Assembly (NCBI GenBank): GCA_017457065.1
Contig: JAFTIE010000112.1
Location: forward strand, 1 to 53,104
DNA: 53,104 nt
From: Lentisphaeria bacterium
Lineage (GTDB): Bacteria; Verrucomicrobiota; Lentisphaeria; Victivallales; Victivallaceae
Direction of reading: 5' to 3'
Position 1 is the first letter of the stretch; every line of letters starts with the position of its first letter. The position numbers were made by a program, and so were the translations under genes. The notes beneath the pieces are model-generated. The model searched no databases and had not been told where the DNA came from. It saw only the letters and a list, made by a program, of their open reading frames with translations. Shown piece by piece: positions 7,347 through 15,719 of the stretch.

Positions 7347-7545
7347 GAGGCAATTTCAAAACTCCTCAAAATTGTCAAAGAGCCCTCTTCTTCGATCTGT
7401 TAAAGGGAGCGTTTTTCCGCCTTCGCATAAAGCTACGGCGGGACAAGCGCCTGTTACCTTACAGGTAGCAAGTGCAAACTACCCTTTACAGCTCTTTGAG
7501 AATGGCATCGAAAGCCATTTTTTGAATGACTTTTGAAATTACCTC
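7347..7545. repeat. Dispersed structured repeat, copy 1 (199 bp)
   Basis: The element begins gaggcaatttcaaaa and ends ttttgaaattacctc, which are inverted repeats with one mismatch. Its first 34 and last 30 nt are identical to the copy at 45287-45452. Inside are a paired stem (7397-7407 with 7482-7491) and a central hairpin with loop TTACA (7452-7470). Both ends are flanked by ATATC, a possible 5-bp target duplication. It carries no gene. Confidence 0.85.
7417..7441. repeat. Nested CCGCC/GGCGG hairpin inside repeat copy 1
   Basis: CCGCC (7417-7421) pairs with GGCGG (7437-7441). The surrounding roughly 33 nt are missing from the other copy, so this looks like a small palindromic insertion of the REP-like kind. 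Confidence 0.6.
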
Positions 7546-7573
7546 ATATCATCAAAATATAAAGGTTCTCTTA

Positions 7574-10500
7574 ATGAAAAAATCACTCTCTCTTTTTTTG
7601 TTTTCTTTGCTGCCGCTTTGCGGCGGGGAGCTTCTCCGCAACGGCGGTTTTGAAAAGCCGGGATTCCCTGATTTCAGATTCCGCAGGATTTCAAAGTCCC
7701 CACTGTGTCAGGTGGAAAGAAGTTCCGTCAAGGTAAAAAGCGGCAGCTGGTCTTTGCGTTCATTTTCAGCCGACCCAAAAATCGGACCCGCTGTGGAAAT
7801 GCCCCGTTTGCTCACGGTGCCCGGGAAAAAATACAGATTCCGCTTTGCTTTTTTTGTGGCTTCCCGTGAAGAGGGAGCCAGAATTTCTGCCCGTTTCGCC
7901 TTTGTGAATAAATCCGGCAAGGTAATCCGCTATATGTTCCCGGTTTTCAAAAGCACTCCGGGGGAGTGGCATACGCCGGAAGTGGCCTTCTTCCCCCCTG
8001 TTGACAGTGTATTCACCGGTATCACAGTGTGGCTCAACGGCAGACAAACGGTCTATCTGGACGATTTTTCCCTTACGACCATTGAGGAAAAAGAAGCGCC
8101 CAATATCCATGCCGGAGCTCTTTCGCTCCAGGAAAATGCCGAGTGCACCATCTGGAAAGAGGCCCCCTACCTCAAGGTTCCCGCCTCCGGTGTTCCCGAC
8201 CGTTTGAAAAAGGGCGGCATCGTCACCCTTTCGGCGGCAGCCAATGAATCTGAACCCTTCCAGATCATTGTTTCACCGAAAAAAGATCTCGCCGATGTCA
8301 CCTTGTCTTTTTCTGCTCTCAAAGGAAAAAATCATCAGCTGCCCGCTTCCGTTTTCAGCTGGAAGAAAGTGGGTTTCATCAATTTGAAAAATCCCGACAA
8401 TCCCGCCATGAAAGGACTCAACGCCGATCCGCTTTTTCCTGAGGTGCGTTCTGCCGCCGTTAAGGGGCAGAACCTGCCCTTTTTTGTACGGGTCAATGTG
8501 CCTCCCCGCACCCCTGCGGGTATTTATACGGGCGAGTTCCAACTTCTCAACGGGACCCGCAGTCTGGGGCGGTTTGGTTTGAAACTCAGAGTCTTTGACT
8601 TTGAACTGCCTCAAATCCCCCATTTGAAAACCTATTTCTACGCCCGTCCGTTCCCCGCATACAATATGTGGGATAAACGCCCCTCACTCTGTAAAGCAGA
8701 AAATTTCCACAAGATCATGCACGAACACCGCATGACTGGCAATCAGGCACTTTTTCCGCCCAATCCCAAGTGGCACATCAAAGACGGCAAACTGACCATC
8801 ACCGACTGGAGCGCTTTTGACAAAGAGGTGGAAAGGCGTCACAAACTTTACGGTCAAACCAATTTTGCCGTTCCGACATGGACGACAAAGGGGTTCAGCG
8901 GCGGCTGGGCATATACAGGAGGCTCCGGAGACAAACCCGGAAAAAGTCCCTACGGCCCCTTCAATCTCGTTTCTCCCGAAGGGCTCAAATACGCCGGCCA
9001 GTACGCTGCTGAATTTTCAAAACATGTGGAAAAAAAGTTTCCCCACCTGGATTTTTTTGCCTATATATTTGACGAACCCCCTGCCAAGGTGTACGCCGAC
9101 TTGAAAAAACTGCTTGATGCCATTCATGCTGCAGCACCAAAATTCAAGGTCTTCATCACCAAAAACGTTTCAAATGATGTCGGTCATGTGCATACTTTCT
9201 GTGTGCCTCTTGCTCAGGGGTACGTTGACTTTGCCCGCCATGCGGAACACAAGAAAAATGGGGGCAGGATCTGGTACTACAACTGGCGGGTAAATCTGGG
9301 CAATCACGGATATATTTCCAACCGCCTCTATCCCTGGCAGGTCTACGCTGCTGATGGCAGCGGCGCTTTGCTCTGGGGATCGATCCATACCAACATGGGC
9401 ATCAACCCCTGGACCGATCTGGACAGAACTTACAACTGCGGCGCTGCAACCATCTTTTATCCCCCCCGCCGGGCTGAAGAGGGCAATATCCCCTCTCAGC
9501 GGGCGGCGATGATCCGCGAAGGTATCGACGACTTTGACTACATGCAGATACTTGAAAAACTTATCGACAGCCATTATCCCGGCGCAGGACGGCAGCGGGT
9601 CATGGAAATCGTCAGGGAACTGATCCCTGTCCCCCCCTTCAAGTTTGTCAATGACCCCCATTTGCTCGCCAGGATAAGAGAAGATCTTGCCTGTGAAACA
9701 GAGGAATTCAAGAAACTTCCTGTTGTCCTTCTTTCCCAGCCTGTGCCCAATACGCAAACGGAGCTTGCCGCAGTCAGGTTCAAACTTCTGGCGCCTGCGG
9801 GGGCAAAGGTCACAGTTGACGGCAGAGCTTACGGCACTGTGCAGGGGAAAAAGCCCATGGAAATCCCTCTGCATTTGAAGAAACTTGGCAAAAACACCTT
9901 CCGTATCGAAGTTGCCGCCAAGGGCAAAAAAAGAATATTGACCCGGAATTTTGAACTTCTGCCCGATCCCCTTCTCAAAGAGCTTGACCAGCTTGCAAAG
10001 CGGGCAAAGGCAGACAAATTCGATGTCAGTGCCGCTGAAAACTTTTTGAAGAGCCTCCGGCAGGGGAAAGCCTACACAGCTGCTGAGCAGCGCAAAGCTG
10101 CGGAGCTGACTGGAAAACTGAAGTACCTCATTGCTGATAAGAGCCTGAAACAGGCACGCAGTTTTGTCAATCCTCTTGAAAAATTCTGTTTCGACCGTGC
10201 CCGTGAGGTTTTCAAGTGGAAACAGTTTGAACGTTCTGAATACTACCTTGCTCTGGCAGCTGAGGCGGCGAAGTTCGGCTCCATGAAAAACTTCAAGGTG
10301 AAAGTCACTCCTGTTGAGTTCAAAGGACACAGCGCCATTGCTCTTGACAACGGCATCATCCGTGCCGTGATCCTTGAAACCGGTGCCACCGTCGTTTCTT
10401 TCAAGGTCAACGGCGTGGAAACACTGCAGGCAGGTGCATTCAACAAACTGCTGCCGCCCGGGGAACGGGCTGCCCGAAAGGTCCATCGCGGCATGATCAC

Positions 10501-11221
10501 CCGGCTCTGGGGGTACGACGGGTACTCTGATGCAGACGGTATCGGTATCTGGCCTGTTTCCTTTGTGGACTGGAATATCAAATTCAAAGAAGTTTCACCC
10601 AATAAGGTCTCAATACGTTTTGAAACGCCCCTTCCGGGAAAATCCTTCCTTTTCAGCAGGACTCTGACCATGAGTAAGGATTCTGCCGATTTGGTCATGG
10701 ACTATGAGATCTGCAATCAGCTTTCTGCAGATGCGGGTTCCGACGACCCTGAACATTTTCAGCTGCCCTGGCGGGGCCGTGCCGTTCCTGCCATCGGTTC
10801 CGGGAAGCTGCCCCAGCTGGATGATACTCTGGTTGTCCCTGTCAAGTTCCCTGCCCACAAACTTGCCCCGGCCAACTTCAACACGGTGGAGCGCTCCAAA
10901 CAGGTGCTGCCCTCGGTCCGACTTAAACATCCCTTCCTCGGGGCTTTTGATACGAAACTGCGCAAGGGGATCGTTTTCATCGGTGGAGCTGTGACAGGTC
11001 ACGGTTCCATCTGGTTTGACTCCAAAGGCAATAAGGAGGGTAAGGGCAGGATCTATACTCTGGAACTTCCCAGAAGTTATTTCGGCAGAAAGTACGACGA
11101 TAAAGAACCCAATAGTCCTTTGAGTATTCCTCCCGGCAAAACCCTTCACTTTACAGTGACGCTCCGGGGACTTCCTCATGTGACCGGAGTGGAAGACCTG
11201 ATCCGTCAGGCGGGATTCTGA
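7574..11221 (+). CDS. Large secreted GH123/DUF4091-like glycosidase
   Basis: The 1215-aa protein begins with a signal peptide (KKSLSLFLFSLLPL) followed by LLRNGGFEKPG, typical of a carbohydrate-binding jelly roll (about residues 25-185). A beta-sandwich region precedes a TIM-barrel-like domain (about 350-670). Its YIFDEPP segment places Asp500-Glu501 where GH123 enzymes have their catalytic Asp-Glu pair, and REGIDDFDYMQIL near 648 is typical of DUF4091. A C-terminal part (about 900-1215) resembles a galactose-mutarotase-like beta sandwich. Known GH123 enzymes release N-acetylgalactosamine from glycolipids; the substrate here is unknown. The start at 7574 is chosen for the signal peptide and AAAGG upstream; a longer frame from 7526 begins inside the repeat. 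It lies between a pseudopilin and three further catabolic genes. Confidence 0.82.
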   Translation: MKKSLSLFLFSLLPLCGGELLRNGGFEKPGFPDFRFRRISKSPLCQVERSSVKVKSGSWSLRSFSADPKIGPAVEMPRLLTVPGKKYRFRFAFFVASREEGARISARFAFVNKSGKVIRYMFPVFKSTPGEWHTPEVAFFPPVDSVFTGITVWLNGRQTVYLDDFSLTTIEEKEAPNIHAGALSLQENAECTIWKEAPYLKVPASGVPDRLKKGGIVTLSAAANESEPFQIIVSPKKDLADVTLSFSALKGKNHQLPASVFSWKKVGFINLKNPDNPAMKGLNADPLFPEVRSAAVKGQNLPFFVRVNVPPRTPAGIYTGEFQLLNGTRSLGRFGLKLRVFDFELPQIPHLKTYFYARPFPAYNMWDKRPSLCKAENFHKIMHEHRMTGNQALFPPNPKWHIKDGKLTITDWSAFDKEVERRHKLYGQTNFAVPTWTTKGFSGGWAYTGGSGDKPGKSPYGPFNLVSPEGLKYAGQYAAEFSKHVEKKFPHLDFFAYIFDEPPAKVYADLKKLLDAIHAAAPKFKVFITKNVSNDVGHVHTFCVPLAQGYVDFARHAEHKKNGGRIWYYNWRVNLGNHGYISNRLYPWQVYAADGSGALLWGSIHTNMGINPWTDLDRTYNCGAATIFYPPRRAEEGNIPSQRAAMIREGIDDFDYMQILEKLIDSHYPGAGRQRVMEIVRELIPVPPFKFVNDPHLLARIREDLACETEEFKKLPVVLLSQPVPNTQTELAAVRFKLLAPAGAKVTVDGRAYGTVQGKKPMEIPLHLKKLGKNTFRIEVAAKGKKRILTRNFELLPDPLLKELDQLAKRAKADKFDVSAAENFLKSLRQGKAYTAAEQRKAAELTGKLKYLIADKSLKQARSFVNPLEKFCFDRAREVFKWKQFERSEYYLALAAEAAKFGSMKNFKVKVTPVEFKGHSAIALDNGIIRAVILETGATVVSFKVNGVETLQAGAFNKLLPPGERAARKVHRGMITRLWGYDGYSDADGIGIWPVSFVDWNIKFKEVSPNKVSIRFETPLPGKSFLFSRTLTMSKDSADLVMDYEICNQLSADAGSDDPEHFQLPWRGRAVPAIGSGKLPQLDDTLVVPVKFPAHKLAPANFNTVERSKQVLPSVRLKHPFLGAFDTKLRKGIVFIGGAVTGHGSIWFDSKGNKEGKGRIYTLELPRSYFGRKYDDKEPNSPLSIPPGKTLHFTVTLRGLPHVTGVEDLIRQAGF

Positions 11222-11339
11222 ATGGTTACGGAGCGGCTTTCTGAAATTTGACAATCTCCTTCGGGGCAGGTGATGTTGCTGAAAGCCGCGCTGCAGCTGC
11301 GGAACGTGTTCTCAAGGCAGCTTTTGACAGGAGTTTTTT

Positions 11340-13154
11340 ATGGCTGATCCGATTTTTATTTCAACTGCCGGTGCCGTTGCTTCGCCGGAAGAACTGGTGC
11401 GTGCCGCAACTGCCGGGGGCGTTTCTCCCCGGGCGGTCCATCAGGCACGGTATCTTGACTTTGCGGAAAAGATCGTCCGTACTGCTTTAGCGTGGCAGGA
11501 TCATAAGACAGGCTGTATCATTGATCCTTACGTCCACCGTGAAACTCCTACGGCGACTGCGCGTTACACAGGAGCTCTCGGTGCCTTGATGCTTCAGGGG
11601 AAATGCCGGGATCTTGCTGAAAGCTGTACCCGTGCCATGGAAAGTGTCCTGAGGGAACTTGACGCTGCCGAGGTCAATTACTGTGAATTTCTGGTCAAGG
11701 AGTCCCTCTTTGCCTTTATGGCTCTGAGAGATAAAGGAGATGTTCAAAACTGTCAGCGCTGGGGAAAGGTTTACTCTGCCTTTGATCCCGAAAAGAGCTA
11801 CGGCAGGACCCGTTACACGACTCCGGATGTGGAACAGCGCCAGAACTTTGTCACTTTCGCTCTGGCGGGGGAGGCGATGAAAAAAAACTGCCGTCTGGCT
11901 GACAACAAGCTCTTTTTCAACACCTATCTGGAAGAACAGCTGGCACGCTTTGATGAACTTGGCATGTATCGCGACCCGGGGGCTCCCATGGTTTACGACA
12001 TCACGGCACGGATGAATCTGGAGATCACCCAATATTTTACCGAGGGTAATGATCCTCTGATCGACTCTCTGCGTTCCAAACTCCGCAGTGGCGCCTTGTG
12101 CAGTTTGCTCTATCAATCCCCCACAGGAGAAATGCCCTTCGGCGGCAGAAGCAATCAGCAGAACTTTGTGGAAGCAAGTTTTGCACTCGTTTGTGAACTT
12201 GAAGCCCGCCGCTGGAAGGCGGAAGGGGATCTGTTTATGGCAGGTGTATTCCGCCGTGCCGCCGCCCGTGCTGTCAACTGTGTGGAGCCCTTTCTGGAGT
12301 GCTCCCCCATACGCTTCAACAAAAACTTCTTTCCTCCCGAAACGCAGCACGGCAGACAGTTGCATTACGGTTTTTACGGAGCTTATACTTTGCTCATTGC
12401 AAGCCAGTTGGCACTCGCTTCATTTTTTGCGGATGAAACCATTCCTTTTGCTGAAACGACTCCGGCTGAGAGCGGTTCATTTTTATGGCGCACCACGGAT
12501 CAGTTTCACAAGGTTTTTGCCGCAGCAGGCGGTTCCCATCTGGAAATCGAACTTTTCAACGAAGGAGAATACGATGCTGTGGGGTGGGGCAGGTGGCATG
12601 TGGCGGGAGCTCCGGCAGAACTGGCGCTTTCGACGCCTGTTCCTGCGGTGCAGAAATTTGTGTCGGTGGTTCCTTCAAGCGGCTCTTTGAATTTCGGACC
12701 CGGCAGAGCTGATGAAGGATTTGTTTCTGATCTGGTTCCGGAAGAACCCTCTTTGATCCAGCTTCATGATGCAGAGGTCAAAGAGGGAGAAGTCGTTTTT
12801 ACTGTTGATTGGCAGTTCAAAGCAGGTATTATCAGTGAAAAGATCCGTTTGACACAGGACTCAGCTGAAGTTGAAGCCGTTGACAGGAGTGGGGCAGCTG
12901 TCAGTTATCAGGTGCCCATGATCCTGACAGACGGCAGAACATGGAGCGTCATCCGGGAAACGGCTGATGGTTTTGAACTTTTTTACAAAGGATATTCCTT
13001 TTCCATTTCCGGCAGCGGCGCAGAAAAGATCAGAGAATCCCGTATTGCCGCCAGCCGTAATGGACTCTATGTTCCTGCTCTCTTCAATTCAAGGAACAAT
13101 AGTGTCAGGATCACCCTTGATATCTCTCAAAAGGAGATCCCCGATGATATTTGA
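11340..13154 (+). CDS. 604-aa protein, possible alpha/alpha-barrel glycan enzyme
   Basis: I cannot name the family. The first 370 residues are strongly helical, with paired helices (for example residues 110-135 and 285-320) and an aromatic/charged pattern such as TGCIIDPYVHRETPTATARY and SNQQNFVEASFAL. These suggest an alpha/alpha toroid as in polysaccharide lyases or unsaturated glucuronyl hydrolases. The last 230 residues look like beta strands, as in the C-terminal sandwich of such lyases. There is no signal peptide, so it probably acts in the cytoplasm. It follows the secreted GH123-like enzyme by 118 bp (containing a 9-bp inverted repeat at 11233-11289) and overlaps the next gene by 11 bp. 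A role in breaking down the oligosaccharide released outside the cell is inference. Confidence 0.55.
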   Translation: MADPIFISTAGAVASPEELVRAATAGGVSPRAVHQARYLDFAEKIVRTALAWQDHKTGCIIDPYVHRETPTATARYTGALGALMLQGKCRDLAESCTRAMESVLRELDAAEVNYCEFLVKESLFAFMALRDKGDVQNCQRWGKVYSAFDPEKSYGRTRYTTPDVEQRQNFVTFALAGEAMKKNCRLADNKLFFNTYLEEQLARFDELGMYRDPGAPMVYDITARMNLEITQYFTEGNDPLIDSLRSKLRSGALCSLLYQSPTGEMPFGGRSNQQNFVEASFALVCELEARRWKAEGDLFMAGVFRRAAARAVNCVEPFLECSPIRFNKNFFPPETQHGRQLHYGFYGAYTLLIASQLALASFFADETIPFAETTPAESGSFLWRTTDQFHKVFAAAGGSHLEIELFNEGEYDAVGWGRWHVAGAPAELALSTPVPAVQKFVSVVPSSGSLNFGPGRADEGFVSDLVPEEPSLIQLHDAEVKEGEVVFTVDWQFKAGIISEKIRLTQDSAEVEAVDRSGAAVSYQVPMILTDGRTWSVIRETADGFELFYKGYSFSISGSGAEKIRESRIAASRNGLYVPALFNSRNNSVRITLDISQKEIPDDI

Positions 13155-13881
13155 TTTTCACACACATAATTTCAGAAAAACACTCCCTGAGACAGTCATT
13201 GCTCTGGAAAACACTGCGGACTCCTTTCTGTGTCTGGGGGATGTATTTGCTTTCGGAGCTGACCCATCGGCAGAAGAGATACACAAGATCAATGATGATG
13301 TGCTTGAGTATACATCTTGTGACAGCTCCCACCGTTTTGCCGCCTGTTTCATCAATCCCTGCAACAGTGTTGACTCCTGTATCGGAGAGATGCGGTTCCG
13401 AGTTCTGAAACAGGGATTCAAAGCCATCAAATTTGAGGTCAATCTCCCCTGTTCCGATCCGGCAATGACCCCTTTGATGAGAGAGATCGCCCGCCTGAAG
13501 GTTCCTGTTGTCCACCACTGCTGGCGTAAGAGTGCAGACCGCTGCCCCGGGGAATCCTTCCCCGAAGATGTGGTGGTATTGGCGAAGAGAAATCCTGATG
13601 TGAATATCGTCATGGCGCATATTTCAAGCTGCGGATATCTGGGCGTTGCACAGATAGCTCCTTTGAAAAATGTTTATACCGATACCTCAGGGGGCGTGCC
13701 GGAAGGCTCCATATTGGAATATGCTCTGGCGCTTCTGGGACCTGAACGCATCCTTTACGGCAGTGATGTTCCCTGCCGCAGTGCGGCAAGTCAGCTGGGG
13801 AGAGTTCTGGGAACTGTCAAAAGCCGCCGTGCGCGTGAGCTGATACTTTATAAAAACGCAGAAAGGCTCCTTGGATTATGA
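13144..13881 (+). CDS. Amidohydrolase-2 family metal-dependent hydrolase
   Basis: The 245-aa protein starts MIFDFHTH, giving the HxH metal site (His6, His8). Later ligands are visible in VVHHCW, MAHISSCG and a terminal YGSDVP aspartate, all typical of the amidohydrolase-2 (PF04909) TIM barrels that act as lactonases, decarboxylases or hydratases. The start at 13144 is chosen because GGAG lies 8 nt before it and because it gives the canonical N-terminus; the 11-bp overlap with the previous gene suggests coupling. The next gene overlaps by 4 bp and is a degenerate paralogue. In sugar pathways such enzymes often hydrolyse sugar lactones, but the substrate is unknown here. Confidence 0.85.
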   Translation: MIFDFHTHNFRKTLPETVIALENTADSFLCLGDVFAFGADPSAEEIHKINDDVLEYTSCDSSHRFAACFINPCNSVDSCIGEMRFRVLKQGFKAIKFEVNLPCSDPAMTPLMREIARLKVPVVHHCWRKSADRCPGESFPEDVVVLAKRNPDVNIVMAHISSCGYLGVAQIAPLKNVYTDTSGGVPEGSILEYALALLGPERILYGSDVPCRSAASQLGRVLGTVKSRRARELILYKNAERLLGL

Positions 13882-14591
13882 TTTTTGATGTGAATATCGG
13901 TTACGGGGTGTGGCCTTTCCGGACAACGCTCAGGACAGCAGCGCCTTTGGTCAGAAAACTTGCCTTGTCCGGGATAGGAGCCGGATGGGTCCACTCCATG
14001 GAAAGCGTGTGGAACTTTGACATAGACCGCTGCAATCAGGCGCTGTTGAAAGGATGGAAAAGATTTCCGGAATTTAAAACAGTCCCCACCTTGCACGAGG
14101 CGTACCAACAGAGTCTGGAACTTCTTGAAATGGCGCAGATCCCCGCCGGGATCATCTACCCCAATTACCATGGATATGCTCTTGACTCTCTGGAAGAGAT
14201 CCCCAAAGTACTGCAGCGTTTGAAAAAAACTCTTGTGATCCCTCTGCGGCAGGAGGATGAACGCAACCAGCATCCAATGGCGCGCGTTCCCGCCCTTGCT
14301 GTTGCTCAAGTTTTGGCGTTCTGCCGCAAGTTTCCGGATCTTAAAGTCCTCGTCCTGAATGCCTGTAATGCAGAAGCAGCCTCCCTTCTCAGTGAAAAAA
14401 TGGAAAATCTCTATTGCGACAGCGCCTTTATCGACGGCGTGACGCCCTACAGGAAATTTGAGGAAGGGCAAACTCTCGACCATCTTCTTTTCGGATCAAA
14501 CGCCCCCCTCTTTGAACCCCTTGCAAGTGTCATGAAATTTCAGGAGTTCAAGGGCAAATATGATCCTTCAAAAAATGCGGCAAAGCTGTAA
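13878..14591 (+). CDS. Amidohydrolase-like paralogue lacking the metal site
   Basis: The 237-aa protein resembles the upstream amidohydrolase in layout and ends (MIFDVNIGYG at the start, FGSNAPLF near the end). The HxH of its neighbour is replaced by N6 and G8, and the late catalytic Asp by Asn. It probably keeps the TIM-barrel fold but not the usual metal chemistry. It may be a partner subunit or have a changed mechanism. The start overlaps the stop of the previous gene (ATGA), so the two are made together, in similar amounts. It is the last gene before a strong bidirectional terminator. Confidence 0.75.
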   Translation: MIFDVNIGYGVWPFRTTLRTAAPLVRKLALSGIGAGWVHSMESVWNFDIDRCNQALLKGWKRFPEFKTVPTLHEAYQQSLELLEMAQIPAGIIYPNYHGYALDSLEEIPKVLQRLKKTLVIPLRQEDERNQHPMARVPALAVAQVLAFCRKFPDLKVLVLNACNAEAASLLSEKMENLYCDSAFIDGVTPYRKFEEGQTLDHLLFGSNAPLFEPLASVMKFQEFKGKYDPSKNAAKL

Positions 14592-14644
14592 ATCATCGGC
14601 ACAAAAGCGCCCCTGTTGCGGGGCTGAGTAGATTCCAAATATAA

Positions 14645-14681
14645 AAAAGGAGCACTCCCCTTTCAGGAAAGTGCTCCTTTT
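14645..14681. terminator. Bidirectional terminator between locus 1 and the GGGtGRT genes
   Basis: A 12-bp perfect stem (AAAAGGAGCACT with its complement) has a 13-nt loop, with A/T tracts on both sides. It lies between convergent genes and can serve both strands. Confidence 0.85.
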
Positions 14682-14695
14682 GAGTGCTGTATGAC

Positions 14696-15694
14696 TTATG
14701 CCATAGCCTGAGCCACAGCCACAGCCACGTCAACGGAAGCTCCGACCATGGGGTTGTTGCCCATGCCGATGAGTCCCATCATTTCAACGTGAGCAGGAAC
14801 GGAAGAAGATCCTGCGAACTGAGCGTCAGAGTGCATACGTCCCATGGTGTCGGTCATGCCGTAGGAAGCAGGACCGGCAGCCATGTTGTCGGGATGCAGA
14901 GTACGTCCGGTACCGCCGCCGGAAGCCACTGAGAAGAAGGGCATACCCTTTTCGATACGCTCTTTCTTGTAGGTTGCCATGACGGGATGCTGGAAACGGG
15001 TGGGGTTGGTGGAGTTGCCGGTGATGGCGATATCGACACCTTCCAGCCACATGATGGCGACACCTTCACGGACGTCGTCAGCACCGTAGCAGCGGACAGC
15101 GGCACGCTCGCCCTTGGAGTAGGCGCGCTCGGAAACAACTTTCACCTTGCCGGTGGCGTAGTCGAATTCCGTTTCCACACCGGTGAAGCCGTTGATGCGG
15201 GAAAGGATCTGAGCGGCATCCTTGCCGAGTCCGTGGAGGATGACGCGCAGGGGTTCTTTACGGGCCTTGTTGGCACTGCGGGCCAGACCGATGGCGCCTT
15301 CAGCAGCGGCGAAGGATTCGTGACCGGCGCAGAAAGCAAAGCACTTGGTCTCATCGCGCAGCAGCATGGAGGCAAGGTTGCCGTGTCCGATACCGACTTT
15401 GCGGTCATCGGCAACAGAACCGGGGATGCAGAAGGACTGAAGTCCTTCGCCCAGGGTCTTGGCGATTTCAGAAGCGACGGTCTGACCGCGCTTGATGGCG
15501 ACGGCGGCACCGACGAGGTATGCCCAGCAGGCGTTTTCAAAGCAGATGGGCTGGATGTCACGGACACGCTTGATGATGTCCAGACCTTTGGATTCGGTGA
15601 TCTGCTTGGCTTCGTCCAGAGAAGCGATGCCGTTGGCTTTCAGGAAGGCTTCGATCTGGGCGATCCGGCGTTCATAACTTTCAAAAAGAGCCAT
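14696..15694 (-). CDS. GGGtGRT protein
   Basis: The 332-aa protein carries the signature SGGGTGRTLHPDN and belongs to the GGGtGRT family, conserved in many anaerobes and in Lentisphaerota but without a well established function. Other visible blocks include IGHGNLASMLL, CFAFCAGHESFAA and a glycine/alanine-rich C-terminus (GMGNNPMVGASVDVAVAVAQAMA). The start at 15694 (MALFESYERR) has AGGAG upstream; the longer frame to 15739 would overlap the previous gene. The partner upstream is an IscU/NifU-like scaffold protein; this pairing recurs in other genomes as far as I recall. A role with iron-sulfur clusters is inferred from the partner only. Codon use is strongly biased, which suggests high expression. 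Confidence 0.9.
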   Translation of the reverse strand: MALFESYERRIAQIEAFLKANGIASLDEAKQITESKGLDIIKRVRDIQPICFENACWAYLVGAAVAIKRGQTVASEIAKTLGEGLQSFCIPGSVADDRKVGIGHGNLASMLLRDETKCFAFCAGHESFAAAEGAIGLARSANKARKEPLRVILHGLGKDAAQILSRINGFTGVETEFDYATGKVKVVSERAYSKGERAAVRCYGADDVREGVAIMWLEGVDIAITGNSTNPTRFQHPVMATYKKERIEKGMPFFSVASGGGTGRTLHPDNMAAGPASYGMTDTMGRMHSDAQFAGSSSVPAHVEMMGLIGMGNNPMVGASVDVAVAVAQAMA

Positions 15695-15719
15695 GATGAT
15701 TACTCCTGTTAAATATCGA

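Noticed and set aside
11222..11339. Possible small gene or promoter between the GH123-like and 604-aa genes
   Set aside because: A TTGACA is present but without a good -10 box, and the short protein-like frame runs into another frame of the next gene. The 9-bp inverted repeat with a long loop is only weak evidence for a regulatory element.
14987..15712. 241-codon plus-strand frame opposite the GGGtGRT gene
   Set aside because: It is a codon-bias shadow; the minus strand has the GGGtGRT signature and a good ribosome site.
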